Shown here: positions 20,946 through 31,136 of the stretch, piece by piece
Layout of the letters: every line of letters begins with the position of its first letter
How positions within the stretch are numbered: position 1 is the stretch's first letter
From: Lachnospiraceae bacterium
Lineage (GTDB): Bacteria; Bacillota; Clostridia; Lachnospirales; Lachnospiraceae
Assembly (NCBI GenBank): GCA_022790855.1
Contig: JAAVYA010000005.1
Coordinates: forward strand, 1-64,000
Reading direction: 5' to 3'
DNA: 64,000 nt
Position numbers and translations under genes: made by a program
The notes under the pieces: generated by a model
What the model was told of the DNA's origin: nothing
The model's database searches: none
Seen by the model: the letters and a program-made list of their open reading frames with translations, nothing else

Positions 20946-21848
20946 TTGGCATTCCAGGAACAATTACTGCAGATTTTAAAAAAAGAGCAGATACGGATAA
21001 AGGAACCTATGAGTCGTCATACCACCTTTCGCACAGGCGGTCCGGCAGATTATTATCTGAGCCCTGAGATCGGACAGGCAGGAGAGGTTCTTTCCCTGTG
21101 CCGCAGGGAAGGGGTTCCAGTGGAGATTATTGGCAACGGAAGCAATTTGCTGGTGGGCGACAAAGGGATCCGGGGAGCCGTAGTGGAGATTGGCCAGAAC
21201 GCGGCAGAAGTATCTGCCGAGGGAACTACCCTTTATGCACAGGCCGGGGCAAGCCTGGCAAAGGCTGCCCAGGAAGCGGCCAGATCATCTTTGGCAGGTT
21301 TGGAATTTGCCTCCGGTATTCCGGGAACTGTGGGAGGTGCGGTAGTGATGAATGCCGGGGCTTACGGCGGTGAAATGAAGCATGTCCTACAATGGGCGAA
21401 GGTATTGCTGCCGGAGGGGAAGGTGCAAAAATTCTCCGTACAGGAACTGAAGATGTCTTATCGCCACAGCTTAATCCAGGAGCTTTCTGGTGTGGTGCTG
21501 GAAGCGTCATTTGCTTTGAAGCAGGAGGATGAGGATTTGATCCGGGCACAGATGGAGGTGTACCGAAATCAGAGAAGCCAGAAGCAGCCCTTAGAGTATC
21601 CCAGCGCGGGCAGCACCTTCAAACGGCCGGAAGGCTATTTTGCCGGAAAACTGATTATGGACGCCGGGCTTAGAGGCTGCCGGCTGGGGGGCGCCCAGGT
21701 GTCAGAAAAGCATTGCGGTTTTGTGATCAACCGGGATCATGCTACGGCGGCGGATATCCGCGGACTGATGGAACTGGTGCAGCAAAAGGTACAGGAATGC
21801 TTCGGCGTATGGCTGGAACCAGAGGTAAAGATGGTGGGTGAGTTTTAA
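20946..21848 (+). CDS. murB: UDP-N-acetylenolpyruvoylglucosamine reductase
   Basis: A 300-residue FAD enzyme that reduces UDP-GlcNAc-enolpyruvate to UDP-MurNAc in peptidoglycan synthesis. Motifs are HTTFRTGGPADYY, GNGSNLLVGD (FAD binding), the catalytic Ser in YPSAGSTFKRP and the Glu in LEPEVK. The layout is that of the short type II MurB of Firmicutes. I chose the TTG at 20946, which has AAGGAAGGTG 5 bases upstream and starts just before the conserved part. An earlier TTG at 20865 is in frame but has no ribosome binding site. murB-rapZ-whiA is a common Firmicutes order. Confidence 0.93.
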   Translation: MAFQEQLLQILKKEQIRIKEPMSRHTTFRTGGPADYYLSPEIGQAGEVLSLCRREGVPVEIIGNGSNLLVGDKGIRGAVVEIGQNAAEVSAEGTTLYAQAGASLAKAAQEAARSSLAGLEFASGIPGTVGGAVVMNAGAYGGEMKHVLQWAKVLLPEGKVQKFSVQELKMSYRHSLIQELSGVVLEASFALKQEDEDLIRAQMEVYRNQRSQKQPLEYPSAGSTFKRPEGYFAGKLIMDAGLRGCRLGGAQVSEKHCGFVINRDHATAADIRGLMELVQQKVQECFGVWLEPEVKMVGEF

Positions 21849-21859
21849 GGAGGAGAGGT

Positions 21860-22735
21860 ATGAGGTTCGTGATTCTCACCGGTATGTCCGGTGCAGGAAA
21901 AAGTACGGCGCTGAAAATGATGGAGGATATGGGCTATTTTTGTGTAGACAATCTTCCGATTGCTTTGATTGAGAAGTTTTCCGAATTGACGGCGGCAGAA
22001 AATGCCGAGCTTTCCAAGGTTGCCGTGGGGGTGGACATTCGGAGCGGTCAGTCTCTGGAAGAACTGGGAAGTATTTTAGACCATATGCACAGTCAGGGCC
22101 GGGCCTTCGAGATTCTCTTTTTGGATGCAGAGGATACGGTACTGGTGAAACGTTATAAGGAAACAAGGCGGAATCACCCTTTGGCTATGGGAGAGCGGGT
22201 GGACAAAGGGATTGCCCAGGAACGGAAAAGGGTGGAGTTTCTAAAACGGCAGGCGGATTTTATTATAGATACCAGCCAGTTACTTACCAGAGAACTAAAG
22301 ACGGAGCTGGAGAAAATATTTGTACAGAATCAAGCATACCAAAGTCTGTTTGTGACAATCCTTTCCTTTGGATTTAAGTATGGAATTCCAGCGGATTCGG
22401 ATCTTGTATTTGACGTGCGTTTTTTGCCCAACCCTTACTATGTGGAAGGACTCAGGGCAAAGACGGGTAATGACCGGGAGGTTCAGGAATATGTGATGCA
22501 GTATCAGGAGGCTCATACATTTTTAGACAAGCTGGAAGATATGGTCACTTTTTTGATTCCCAATTATATTACGGAAGGAAAGAACCAGCTTGTGGTCAGC
22601 ATTGGCTGTACCGGCGGGAAGCATCGTTCGGTTACTTTGGCCAACGGCCTGTATGAAAGACTTTGTAAACAAGATGGATATGGAATTAAAATTGAGCATC
22701 GGGATATTGGAAAAGATGCTCTCAGAGGGAAATAA
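21860..22735 (+). CDS. rapZ: RapZ/YvcJ nucleotide-binding protein
   Basis: A 291-residue P-loop protein. Walker A is GMSGAGKST at residues 8-16; the C-terminal domain carries the family motifs FGFKYG, VFDVRFLPNPYY and SIGCTGGKHRSV. In E. coli RapZ directs RNase E processing of the GlmZ small RNA to control glucosamine-6-phosphate synthesis; in Bacillus YvcJ binds and hydrolyses nucleotides and affects competence. AAGGAGGAG precedes the ATG. The gene follows murB by 11 bases and directly abuts whiA, so they form one operon linked to cell-wall precursor supply. Confidence 0.96.
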   Translation: MRFVILTGMSGAGKSTALKMMEDMGYFCVDNLPIALIEKFSELTAAENAELSKVAVGVDIRSGQSLEELGSILDHMHSQGRAFEILFLDAEDTVLVKRYKETRRNHPLAMGERVDKGIAQERKRVEFLKRQADFIIDTSQLLTRELKTELEKIFVQNQAYQSLFVTILSFGFKYGIPADSDLVFDVRFLPNPYYVEGLRAKTGNDREVQEYVMQYQEAHTFLDKLEDMVTFLIPNYITEGKNQLVVSIGCTGGKHRSVTLANGLYERLCKQDGYGIKIEHRDIGKDALRGK

Positions 22736-23680
22736 ATGTCGTTTTCAAGTGAAGTAAAGGAAGAATTATCCCGTCATGTCAGCCCGGGCAGACATTGTCA
22801 ACTGGCTGAGATTGCAGCTATTTTGGGTTTTTCCGGCAGGGTGGAGGGAGCAGGCGCTTCCCGCATCCTGGCGGTCCATACGGAGAATATCACTTTGGCG
22901 AGAAAATATTTTACTTTAATGAAAAATACCTTTGGAATTGCCGGAGCCATTTCTGTCCGTCAGAATGCGTATCTCCACAAAGGAAGAACCTGCATTGTTA
23001 CGATCGCGGGAAAAAAAACGGTGGAAAAAGTGCTGATGGCCATGAAATGGACGGATGAGCAGGGGAGTCTGGTAAAAAGGACGCAGCTGGCGGATGGAAT
23101 GCTGGTAAAGAATACCTGCTGCCGAAGAGCGTTTATCCGAGGTGCGTTTTTGGCTTCCGGCTCCATGAGCGACCCAGAGAAATCATATCATTTTGAAATC
23201 GTTTGTCAGGATTTACCCAAAGCTCGTCAGATGCAGGAGGTAATCAACAGCTTTACTCTGGACGCAAAGATTGTGCAGAGGAAAAAGTGCTATGTGGTAT
23301 ATTTGAAAGAGGGCTCCCAGATTGTTGATATGCTTAACATTATGGAAGCTCATGTTGCTTTGATGAATTTGGAAAATGTGCGGATTTTAAAGGAAATGCG
23401 CAACTCCGTGAACCGTCAGGTGAACTGTGAGACTGCAAATATCAATAAGACTGTGAATGCTGCTGTAAAGCAGATTGAAGATATAAAATACATCGAAAGG
23501 ACGGCAGGACTTGAGTCTCTGACGGAGAGCCTGCGGGAAATGGCCAGACTGCGCCTGCAGTTTCCAGAAGCGGCCCTAAAGGAGCTTGGGACAATGCTGA
23601 ATCCCCCGGTGGGGAAGTCGGGGGTGAATCACCGCCTGCGTAAGATCAGCAGCATCGCAGATGAGTTGAAGCAGAGGTAA
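22736..23680 (+). CDS. whiA: Sporulation/cell-division regulator WhiA
   Basis: A 314-residue protein with an N-terminal domain related to LAGLIDADG homing endonucleases (about 1-215) but no nuclease function in the family, and a C-terminal helix-turn-helix (about 225-310, ending VNHRLRKISSIADEL). In Bacillus it influences chromosome segregation and division, and in Streptomyces it is a sporulation regulator. It starts at the base after the rapZ stop, so translation is probably coupled; no separate strong ribosome binding site is present apart from AGAGGGAAAT. Confidence 0.95.
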   Translation: MSFSSEVKEELSRHVSPGRHCQLAEIAAILGFSGRVEGAGASRILAVHTENITLARKYFTLMKNTFGIAGAISVRQNAYLHKGRTCIVTIAGKKTVEKVLMAMKWTDEQGSLVKRTQLADGMLVKNTCCRRAFIRGAFLASGSMSDPEKSYHFEIVCQDLPKARQMQEVINSFTLDAKIVQRKKCYVVYLKEGSQIVDMLNIMEAHVALMNLENVRILKEMRNSVNRQVNCETANINKTVNAAVKQIEDIKYIERTAGLESLTESLREMARLRLQFPEAALKELGTMLNPPVGKSGVNHRLRKISSIADELKQR

Positions 23681-23703
23681 GAAGCAGTGTAAGGAGGAGC
23701 AAT

Positions 23704-23961
23704 ATGGAAAAGAAAGTCAGAGTATCATTAAATGAGCATCCGGAATCCAGGGATATCCCACAATTCGTCCATGTGGCCAATCAATATGACAGCAGCTTAT
23801 ACATGGTTTCAAGGGAAGGCTTTCGGGTGAATATAAAAAGTATTATGGGGATGATGAATTTTCAGGCGTCAAACGGGCAGGAAGTGATAATTCAGGCAGA
23901 GGGGCAGGATCAGGAGGAAGCCATGGAGGCGATGGTAAGATGTTTGACAGGAAAAGGGTGA
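23704..23961 (+). CDS. crh: Crh-like HPr family protein without His15
   Basis: An 85-residue HPr-fold protein. The regulatory serine is at residue 46 exactly (in VNIKSIMGMM), so it can be a target of the HPr kinase encoded at 18386. The catalytic GLHARP loop of PTS HPr is replaced by PESRDIPQF, so there is no His15 and it cannot carry sugar-transport phosphate. This is the signature of Crh, the regulatory HPr paralog of Bacillus, and the position after whiA matches the Bacillus yvcJ-yvcK-yvcL-crh order. It has AAGGAGGAG upstream. A true PTS HPr must lie elsewhere in the genome. Confidence 0.85.
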   Translation: MEKKVRVSLNEHPESRDIPQFVHVANQYDSSLYMVSREGFRVNIKSIMGMMNFQASNGQEVIIQAEGQDQEEAMEAMVRCLTGKG

Positions 23962-23967
23962 TGTCGT

Positions 23968-24864
23968 ATGAAAAAGAAAAAGCTGTTGTTTGTGCTGAAT
24001 CCTCATTCCGGGAAAGGCCAGATACGCAGTAAACTTCTGGATATCGTAGATATTTTTGTAAAAGCCGGGTACGAAGTGCGCATTCATCCCACCCAGGCCC
24101 CAAAGGAGGCCAGAGAGCTGGTGACAAAAAAAGCCGGCAAATTTGATCTTGTGGTGTGCAGCGGCGGGGACGGTACTTTGGATGAGGTAGTCAGCGGTAT
24201 GATGAGGCGGAAAGAGCGGGTGGATATCGGCTATATTCCGGCAGGCAGCACCAATGATTTTGCAGTATCCTTGAATCTCCCCAAAAATATGTTGCAGGCG
24301 GCGGAGGTTGCCGTAACCGGAACGCCCTTCTATTGCGACGTAGGCAATATGAACGGAAAATTTTTTGTTTATATCGCGGCCTTTGGATTGTTTACAGATG
24401 TTTCTTATGGGACACCCCAGGAGTGGAAGAATATTTTAGGCCATGCGGCCTATTTGATGGAAGGGGCCAAAAGTCTGACCGGGATCCGTGCATATCCTAT
24501 GCAGGTGGAGTGTAACGGTGAGATCGTCCAGGGAGATTTTATTTTTGGGATGGTTACCAATTCCACTTCTGTGGGAGGATTTAAGAATATGACCGGGGAT
24601 CATGTGGAGTTAGACGACGGATTGTTTGAAGTGACGTTGATCAAGAAGCCCAAGAACCCGGTGGAACTTAGCGAGATCATAAGAAGCCTGACCAATCTGA
24701 AGGATGAAACGGAGCTGATTTATTCTGCGAAAGCCCAACGGATTTCTTTTTTATCAGAAGAGAAGGTGGCATGGACCATGGACGGGGAGTTCGGAGGGAA
24801 CCATACCAGAGTATTGATTCAAAATGAGAAGCAGGCGGTAGCGATTGTAAGAAAGTCCGTTTGA
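23968..24864 (+). CDS. Diacylglycerol kinase-like lipid kinase
   Basis: A 298-residue member of the DagK/YegS family. The nucleotide-binding loop NPHSGKGQ (residues 12-19) and the catalytic-loop motif VVCSGGDGTLDEVVSG are both present; the beta-sandwich C-terminal domain follows. It phosphorylates diacylglycerol or a related lipid at the inner membrane surface; in Gram-positives DgkB recycles the diacylglycerol made during lipoteichoic acid synthesis. It starts 6 bases after the Crh-like gene. A poor ribosome binding site (AAAGGGTGATG) precedes it. Its stop codon overlaps the -35 box of the fba promoter. Confidence 0.92.
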   Translation: MKKKKLLFVLNPHSGKGQIRSKLLDIVDIFVKAGYEVRIHPTQAPKEARELVTKKAGKFDLVVCSGGDGTLDEVVSGMMRRKERVDIGYIPAGSTNDFAVSLNLPKNMLQAAEVAVTGTPFYCDVGNMNGKFFVYIAAFGLFTDVSYGTPQEWKNILGHAAYLMEGAKSLTGIRAYPMQVECNGEIVQGDFIFGMVTNSTSVGGFKNMTGDHVELDDGLFEVTLIKKPKNPVELSEIIRSLTNLKDETELIYSAKAQRISFLSEEKVAWTMDGEFGGNHTRVLIQNEKQAVAIVRKSV

Positions 24865-24889
24865 CTTTTTGCAACGTTTGGTCTATACT
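24861..24889 (+). promoter_or_regulatory. Promoter of fba
   Basis: TTGACT at 24861-24866 and TATACT at 24884-24889, spacer 17 bases, about 50 bases before the fba start. It lies over the end of the upstream kinase gene, so fba and glnN have a start of their own. Confidence 0.8.
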
Positions 24890-24938
24890 ATTTCTGTCTA
24901 AAGAAGACGGAACAATAGAAAGGTGGAGGAGACAGTAT

Positions 24939-25802
24939 ATGTTAGTATCTGCGAAAGAAATGCTGGAAAAAGCAAAGGCAGGCCACTATGCGGTAGGCCA
25001 GTTTAACATCAACAACCTAGAGTGGACCAAAGCAATCCTGCAGACAGCCCAGGAATGTAATTCTCCGGTAATCCTTGGAGTATCGGAGGGAGCCGGGAAG
25101 TATATGTGCGGTTACAAGACAGTGGTTGGAATGGTGAATGGAATGCTGGAAGAACTCAATATCACAGTTCCGGTGGCCCTGCACTTGGATCACGGCAGCT
25201 ATGACGGCTGTATGAAGTGCATTGAGGCCGGATTTTCATCTGTTATGTTCGACGGCTCCCATGACCCCATCGAAGAAAATGTAAAAAAGACCACGGAGCT
25301 GGTACGTATTACCAGAGAAAAGGGGATGTCCCTGGAAGCAGAAGTGGGAGCGATCGGGGGAGAAGAAGACGGCGTAGTTGGCACCGGCGAATGTGCGGAT
25401 CCCAAGGAGTGTAAGGCGATTGCAGATTTGGGTGTTACCATGCTGGCAGCAGGGATTGGCAATATCCATGGAAAATATCCCGAGAACTGGGCGGGTCTGA
25501 GCTTTGAGACTCTGGATGCAATTCAGCAGCTTACCGCCGAGATGCCTTTGGTACTTCACGGCGGTACAGGGATTCCGGAAGATATGATTAAGAAAGCGAT
25601 TTCCCTTGGCGTTGCCAAGATTAATGTAAATACGGAATGCCAGTTGTCTTTTGCGGACGCTACAAGGAAATATATTGAAGCCGGCAAAGATCTGGAAGGT
25701 AAGGGCTTTGACCCTCGTAAGCTTTTGGCGCCGGGGGCAGAGGCAATTAAGGCTACGGTAAAAGAGAAGATGGAATTATTCGGTTCCGTAGGAAAAGCCT
25801 GA
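24939..25802 (+). CDS. fba: Class II fructose-bisphosphate aldolase
   Basis: A 287-residue zinc aldolase of glycolysis that cleaves fructose 1,6-bisphosphate to dihydroxyacetone phosphate and glyceraldehyde 3-phosphate. Visible are the early zinc-ligand motif LHLDHGS, the second HGKY and third LHGGTGI histidine motifs, and the short Firmicutes class IIB length. AAAGGTGGAGG precedes the ATG at 24939 by 9 bases; an upstream in-frame start at 24861 overlaps the kinase gene and the promoter and was rejected. It is followed after one base by glnN. Confidence 0.95.
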   Translation: MLVSAKEMLEKAKAGHYAVGQFNINNLEWTKAILQTAQECNSPVILGVSEGAGKYMCGYKTVVGMVNGMLEELNITVPVALHLDHGSYDGCMKCIEAGFSSVMFDGSHDPIEENVKKTTELVRITREKGMSLEAEVGAIGGEEDGVVGTGECADPKECKAIADLGVTMLAAGIGNIHGKYPENWAGLSFETLDAIQQLTAEMPLVLHGGTGIPEDMIKKAISLGVAKINVNTECQLSFADATRKYIEAGKDLEGKGFDPRKLLAPGAEAIKATVKEKMELFGSVGKA

Positions 25803-25803
25803 A

Positions 25804-27921
25804 ATGAGTGAATATTACAACGTATCAGATATTTTCGGGGAAAATGTATTTAACGATACCGTGATGCGTCAGCGTCTGCCGAAAAAGGTATATCAGCAGT
25901 TGAGAAAGACCATAGAGGAAGGAAAAGATATGGATTTGGCCACTGCGGATGTGGTAGCCCATGAGATGAAGGAGTGGGCCATTGAGAAAGGGGCTACTCA
26001 TTATACCCACTGGTTCCAGCCTCTTACCGGGGTTACGGCGGAGAAGCACGATTCTTTTATCACCTCTCCCGGTGAGGATGGAAAGGCGCTGATGAGTTTT
26101 TCCGGAAAAGAACTGATCAAAGGGGAGCCGGATGCATCTTCGTTTCCTTCCGGGGGCCTTAGGGCTACCTTTGAAGCGAGAGGCTATACAGTGTGGGATT
26201 GCACGTCCCCCGCTTTTGTACGGCAGGATGCGGCCGGCGCTACCTTGTGTATACCTACGGCATTTTGTTCTTATACGGGAGAGGCTTTGGACGCAAAGAC
26301 TCCGATTTTGCGTTCCATGGAAGCAATTAACGAACAGTCCCTGCGGCTTCTGCGTCTTTTTGGAAATACCACCTCCAGGAAGGTGACGCCCTCTGTGGGA
26401 TCGGAACAGGAATATTTTCTGGTAGACCGGGAGAAATATTTGAAGCGAAAGGATTTGATTTTTGCAGGACGGACTTTATTTGGAGCCATGCCGCCCAAAG
26501 GGCAGGAGTTGGAAGATCACTATTTTGGAGGTATTCGGGAACGGATCGCATCTTACATGCGGGAAGTGAACAAGGAGCTTTGGCGGCTTGGGGTGACAGC
26601 CAAGACCCAGCATAACGAGGTGGCGCCGGCTCAGCATGAGTTAGCTCCGATTTACGAGTCTTGTAATATAGCTGTAGATCATAATCAGCTTGTGATGGAG
26701 ACTTTGAAAAAAGTGGCGGGTCGCCACGGTATGACTTGCCTGCTTCATGAGAAACCCTTTGCCGGGGTGAATGGCTCAGGAAAGCATAATAATTGGTCCA
26801 TTACAACAGATGATGGTATCAATATGCTGGATCCGGGAGAAACGCCCCATGAGAATATTCAGTTTTTACTGGTCTTGACGTGCATTTTAAAAGCTGTAGA
26901 TAAGCATGCGGAGCTTTTGCGGGAGTCTGCGGCAGATGCGGGGAATGATCATAGGTTGGGAGCCGATGAAGCTCCGCCGGCAATTATTTCCGTGTTTTTG
27001 GGAGAGCAGTTGGAGGATGTGCTCCATCAGTTGATCAGTACGGGAGAGGCTACCAGCAGCATCGAGGGCGGCATGCTTCAGACCGGGGTAAAAAATATTC
27101 CGGATTTTGAAAAGGATGCCACGGATCGGAACAGGACGTCGCCCTTTGCGTTTACCGGAAATAAATTTGAATTCCGTATGGTAGGCTCCTCTGACAGTAT
27201 TGCGGCTTCTAATGTGGTGCTGAATACTATCGTTGCAGAAGCGTTTAGCGATGCATGTGATGTTTTGGAGCAGGCAGAAGATTTTGCCATTGCAGTTCAC
27301 GATTTGATCAAGGAACAGGCTACTGCTCATCAAAGGATTGTATTTAACGGCAATGGTTATTCCAAAGAGTGGGTGAAAGAAGCTCAGAGGAGAGGACTTC
27401 CGCATATTCGCTCTATGGTAGATGCCATCCCTGCGCTGGCTTCGGAAAAATCAGTTGCTCTTTTTGAGAAGTTCAACGTGTTTAATAGAGCAGAATTGGA
27501 ATCCAGAGTAGAGGTTTGCTATGAAAATTATGCCAAGGCTGTGAATATTGAAGCCCGGACGATGATTGATATGGCTGGGAAGCAGATTATTCCTTCCGTG
27601 ATCAAATATACGACTGCGTTGGCAAAATCCATCAACGAGGTGAAGACGGCTTGTGCGGAAGCGGATGTGAGCGCACAGACGGAACTGTTGGTGGAAGCTT
27701 CCGGATTGTTGGCCCAGGCAAAACAGGCGCTGACAAAGCTGATACATATTACGGATCAAGCCGCTGCTATGGAAGAAGGCAGAGAGCAGGCCGTATGCTA
27801 TCACAGCCAGGTGTATGCGGCGATGGAAGAACTGAGGGCTCCCGTAGATCGGTTGGAAATGCTGGTAGATAAGGAAATGTGGCCTATGCCGTCTTACGGG
27901 GATCTGATATTTGAAGTGTAG
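25804..27921 (+). CDS. glnN: Glutamine synthetase type III
   Basis: A 705-residue enzyme that makes glutamine from glutamate and ammonia. The long size and sequence blocks mark the GSIII class: the N-terminal GSIII domain (THWFQPLTG), KHNNWS-type and [13 protein letters not shown] motifs, and the ATP/Mg binding blocks such as [16 protein letters not shown] is typical of Bacteroides, cyanobacteria and many clostridia. The gene starts 1 base after the fba stop with only a weak ribosome binding site (GGAAAAGCC), so its expression is tied to the aldolase. No GlnR site was recognised. Confidence 0.95.
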   Translation: MSEYYNVSDIFGENVFNDTVMRQRLPKKVYQQLRKTIEEGKDMDLATADVVAHEMKEWAIEKGATHYTHWFQPLTGVTAEKHDSFITSPGEDGKALMSFSGKELIKGEPDASSFPSGGLRATFEARGYTVWDCTSPAFVRQDAAGATLCIPTAFCSYTGEALDAKTPILRSMEAINEQSLRLLRLFGNTTSRKVTPSVGSEQEYFLVDREKYLKRKDLIFAGRTLFGAMPPKGQELEDHYFGGIRERIASYMREVNKELWRLGVTAKTQHNEVAPAQHELAPIYESCNIAVDHNQLVMETLKKVAGRHGMTCLLHEKPFAGVNGSGKHNNWSITTDDGINMLDPGETPHENIQFLLVLTCILKAVDKHAELLRESAADAGNDHRLGADEAPPAIISVFLGEQLEDVLHQLISTGEATSSIEGGMLQTGVKNIPDFEKDATDRNRTSPFAFTGNKFEFRMVGSSDSIAASNVVLNTIVAEAFSDACDVLEQAEDFAIAVHDLIKEQATAHQRIVFNGNGYSKEWVKEAQRRGLPHIRSMVDAIPALASEKSVALFEKFNVFNRAELESRVEVCYENYAKAVNIEARTMIDMAGKQIIPSVIKYTTALAKSINEVKTACAEADVSAQTELLVEASGLLAQAKQALTKLIHITDQAAAMEEGREQAVCYHSQVYAAMEELRAPVDRLEMLVDKEMWPMPSYGDLIFEV

Positions 27922-27951
27922 TATAGGAATAGATACCCTGAAAAGGGAGGA

Positions 27952-27982
27952 TGCCAGGTAGCAAAGCTGCCTGGCACTTATT
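27952..27982 (+). terminator. Terminator after glnN
   Basis: TGCCAGG (27952-27958) pairs with CCTGGCA (27970-27976); inside, AGC pairs with GCT. A short T-containing tail follows. The rest of the 220-base gap to the convergent penicillin-binding protein gene holds no ORF or further structure that I can see. Confidence 0.55.
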
Positions 27983-28141
27983 ATGAAAAAGTTTACTCCA
28001 AAATAGTAAAGTGAATTACTAGGATGTTGTCGTTTGGTATGTTTTTATTATATGGGGCAGAAATGAAAAAATCGTGTTTACAAAATGAAGCTTTCTTGAA
28101 TATAAAGTAAATAAAATGTGAACATCTCTTTAGAACTTTGT

Positions 28142-30907
28142 TTATTCCTCTTCTTGCGGATGTTCTTCCGGAACATCCTCCCCCTCTGGTTCTTTATCAT
28201 TTTCTTCTGGTTCTTCTTCTGGAGGTATGATGGGATTGGGAATAGGAAGTTTATTATCGTCCTCATCCTCCGGCGTCATGTCCTGATCTATCCTGTCAGT
28301 GCTGCCCTGATCTATTACGTTCTCTATTCCTGGGAGTGTGTCTGGTAACTCCGGCACTTCCGGTACTTCCGGCATAATACTTTCTGCTGTGTGGATAGGA
28401 CAGATACTTTGAGCCAATTCATCTGTAAGAAGGTAAGGCCCGTCTTCACTGTCCGGGGAACCTCCGGTAATGTAGATATTCGTCTGCCGGCTGGTTTCGG
28501 GACAGAATTCGTTGGCCAGCATACCGGAATCTGCACAGATGGTAGCGCTTACATGATGGTCGCAATATTCTGTTGGTACAGTGCCGACAGTAAAATATTC
28601 CGATGTTACCATATTACCCCGGGGATCCGCATCACAAAGCCCGGCCACAGCCAGTTTTCCGGATTTGCGGCATACGGTGGAAGTGGTCAGCCCTTCCGGC
28701 TGCTGGAAATCCCGGTATTCCAGCCCTTCATGGAGACGGGACATAATTGCCCGCCATAAATCCCTGGCGTACCTGGTATTGTAGTCGGATTGAGACATAT
28801 TATCATCAAATCCGCCCCAGGTTACACAAGTGTAGTAAGGAGTAAAGCCTGCAAACAGGACGTCCTTGCTGTTGTTGGTGGTTCCTGTTTTCCCGGCAAT
28901 TGGCATGGTGCCGAAATTTACGCTGGCTCCCGTCCCGGCGGTGACTACGTCCTGCATGGCGCTGGTGAGAAGGAAAGCGGTTGTTTCTTTTAGAACCGTT
29001 CTGGTCTGAGGTGTGTTGTCAATTAATACTTTACCGTCATGATCCAGAATCTGAGTGTACAGCCGGGGCTTTGTATAAGTGCCGCTGTTTGCAATAGCCG
29101 CATAGGCTCCGGTGAGCTCCAGATTGGTTACGCCGTTGGTGATTCCGCCTAGTGCCAGAGCCTGTCCAATATCGTTTTGGCTTAAGGTTGTAAAACCAAA
29201 ATTCACCAGATAGTCATATCCTACCTGGGGAGAGATTTCCGTTAAGGTTTTTACAGATACCACATTGACGGAACGTGTAATGGCTTCTCTGAGGGTGGTA
29301 AATCCGGTATATCTGTTATCATAATTCCGCAGGGAAGCGCCGTTGGCATAGGTATAAGGGGCGTCGTCCTGGACCGTGGCCAGGGTCATGCCGGAGGTAT
29401 CTAAAGCCGGGGCAAAGGCAGCCAGGATTTTGAAGGTTGAGCCAGGCTGGCGGGCCGTGGCGGTGGCACGGTTTAAGGTCCTGCTGGCTGTTTTTTCTCC
29501 CCGGCCTCCCACAATGGCTTTTACTTCTCCGGTGTATTGATCTATAATCACCACCGCAGCCTGAGGCTGCATCGTATAGGTGACATTTTCACCGTTTTCC
29601 ACAATCCGGTCTTTGTCCCCTAACATATCTGCTTTATATGCCTCAATGGCCTGGGCGGCCTCTTCCTGGCTGTCGAAATTAATGTTGTAATTGGGGTTGG
29701 GAGCCCGATGCTCGTCTCCCTCCCGGTAATACCGGAGCATACTCTGCTCGCTGTAATTTTCAATGCTGCCGTCGGCTTTTTCCACCGTCAGGCGGTATGC
29801 AAAGGAATATTTTACATTCTCCGGATAATTTTCGGGATTGCTCATTTCCTCATCGCAGATTGCCTGAATGGCAGGATCCTGTGTGGAATAAATCGTCAGA
29901 CCGCCCTGATAAAGGGCTTTGTAGGCCTGGGTATCCGTATACCCCTTTAATTCTACCAAATCTTCAATTACCTGGTCGATGAGGGCGTCCACGAAATAAG
30001 AATTGGGGTTGGATTCCGCATAGTCGATATTTACCTGCTGAATACGGGAGTATACATCGTCTGCCATGGCCTCCTCATATTCTTTTTGGGAGATAAATCC
30101 CTGGTTCTTCATATTAGTAAGTACTTTTTTTCGGCGCTGGGCATTATTATCCGGATGGGAGACCGGGTTCCATTTGCTGGGGCTTTGGGTGATAGCGGCG
30201 ATCACGGCGCTTTCGGAAATCGTCAGTTCCGAGACGTCTTTGCCGAAATAACGGCGGGCTGCAGCCTGTACACCCAAGGTATTTTGTCCCAGATTAATGG
30301 TATTTAAGTAGTTTTCCAGCACCCAGTCCTTGGATTTTGTTTTGGAAAGCTGGACAGCCAGATATTGCTCCTGTATTTTCCGTTCTATTTTTTCCAGAAA
30401 CGAGGATTCCTTGGTCCAGTCGGTGAATACATTGTTTTTCAAAAGCTGCTGCGTGATGGTGCTGGCGCCTTCCGTAAAACGGAATTTGTTAGAGACGCCG
30501 ATAAAGGCGGCACGGATAATTCCTTTAATATCTATCCCGTTATGATCGTAAAAACGCTCGTCCTCAATAGCTACAAAAGCGTGCTGGGTATGAAGAGGAA
30601 TTTCATCGATCGTAACGTAGACTCTGTTAGAGCCGGATGCCACCAAAGTTGCGGTAGAGTTGCCGGCATTGTCCAGTACAACAGACAGATAACCGGTGGG
30701 CGTAGGATCTATATCAGCAATATCCGGTGCAGAGTCGATTACGCCTTTTAGTATCCCATAGCCGGCGCATCCTCCAATGACGGCCAGGGCCAGAAAACAT
30801 ATCAGCAGGGCTTTCAGGAATATGACGGAAAATTTCCTGCCCACCATTGTCCGTTTAGAGGCAAGCTGCTTTTCCTTGCGGGAAGTCCCCTTTTTTCCAT
30901 AATTCAT
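28142..30907 (-). CDS. Class A penicillin-binding protein (PBP1A type)
   Basis: A 921-residue bifunctional murein synthase: short cytoplasmic basic start, one transmembrane helix (about 30-52), GT51 glycosyltransferase with the catalytic Glu115 in AIEDERFYDH, and a transpeptidase with Ser490 in GSTFK and Lys673 in the KTGT box (AGKTGTTN). It ends in an acidic Pro/Glu-rich tail of about 75 residues (EEEPEENDKEPEGEDVP). It polymerises and crosslinks peptidoglycan outside the membrane. The ATG at 30907 has AAAGGAGG 7 bases upstream; an extension to 30952 was rejected. A TATAAT box on the minus strand lies at about 30949-30954. Confidence 0.95.
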   Translation of the reverse strand: MNYGKKGTSRKEKQLASKRTMVGRKFSVIFLKALLICFLALAVIGGCAGYGILKGVIDSAPDIADIDPTPTGYLSVVLDNAGNSTATLVASGSNRVYVTIDEIPLHTQHAFVAIEDERFYDHNGIDIKGIIRAAFIGVSNKFRFTEGASTITQQLLKNNVFTDWTKESSFLEKIERKIQEQYLAVQLSKTKSKDWVLENYLNTINLGQNTLGVQAAARRYFGKDVSELTISESAVIAAITQSPSKWNPVSHPDNNAQRRKKVLTNMKNQGFISQKEYEEAMADDVYSRIQQVNIDYAESNPNSYFVDALIDQVIEDLVELKGYTDTQAYKALYQGGLTIYSTQDPAIQAICDEEMSNPENYPENVKYSFAYRLTVEKADGSIENYSEQSMLRYYREGDEHRAPNPNYNINFDSQEEAAQAIEAYKADMLGDKDRIVENGENVTYTMQPQAAVVIIDQYTGEVKAIVGGRGEKTASRTLNRATATARQPGSTFKILAAFAPALDTSGMTLATVQDDAPYTYANGASLRNYDNRYTGFTTLREAITRSVNVVSVKTLTEISPQVGYDYLVNFGFTTLSQNDIGQALALGGITNGVTNLELTGAYAAIANSGTYTKPRLYTQILDHDGKVLIDNTPQTRTVLKETTAFLLTSAMQDVVTAGTGASVNFGTMPIAGKTGTTNNSKDVLFAGFTPYYTCVTWGGFDDNMSQSDYNTRYARDLWRAIMSRLHEGLEYRDFQQPEGLTTSTVCRKSGKLAVAGLCDADPRGNMVTSEYFTVGTVPTEYCDHHVSATICADSGMLANEFCPETSRQTNIYITGGSPDSEDGPYLLTDELAQSICPIHTAESIMPEVPEVPELPDTLPGIENVIDQGSTDRIDQDMTPEDEDDNKLPIPNPIIPPEEEPEENDKEPEGEDVPEEHPQEEE

Positions 30908-31136
30908 AATGAGCCTCCTTTGTCGCAATACATGTGTGGTACATTTCCTCATTATAACAAAGAAATGTAGCGAAAGAAAGAAAAAAATCCTTAATATTCC
31001 AATTAGGGCAACATTTACGTTATGATAAGAGGATAGCCGTTTCCGAAGAATTTAAACGGGCTTTCCATAAAAAATTGCGTATTTTGGGAAAATATGATAA
31101 AATAAAAGATATTTTATCCCGAGGAGGAGCAAAAGT

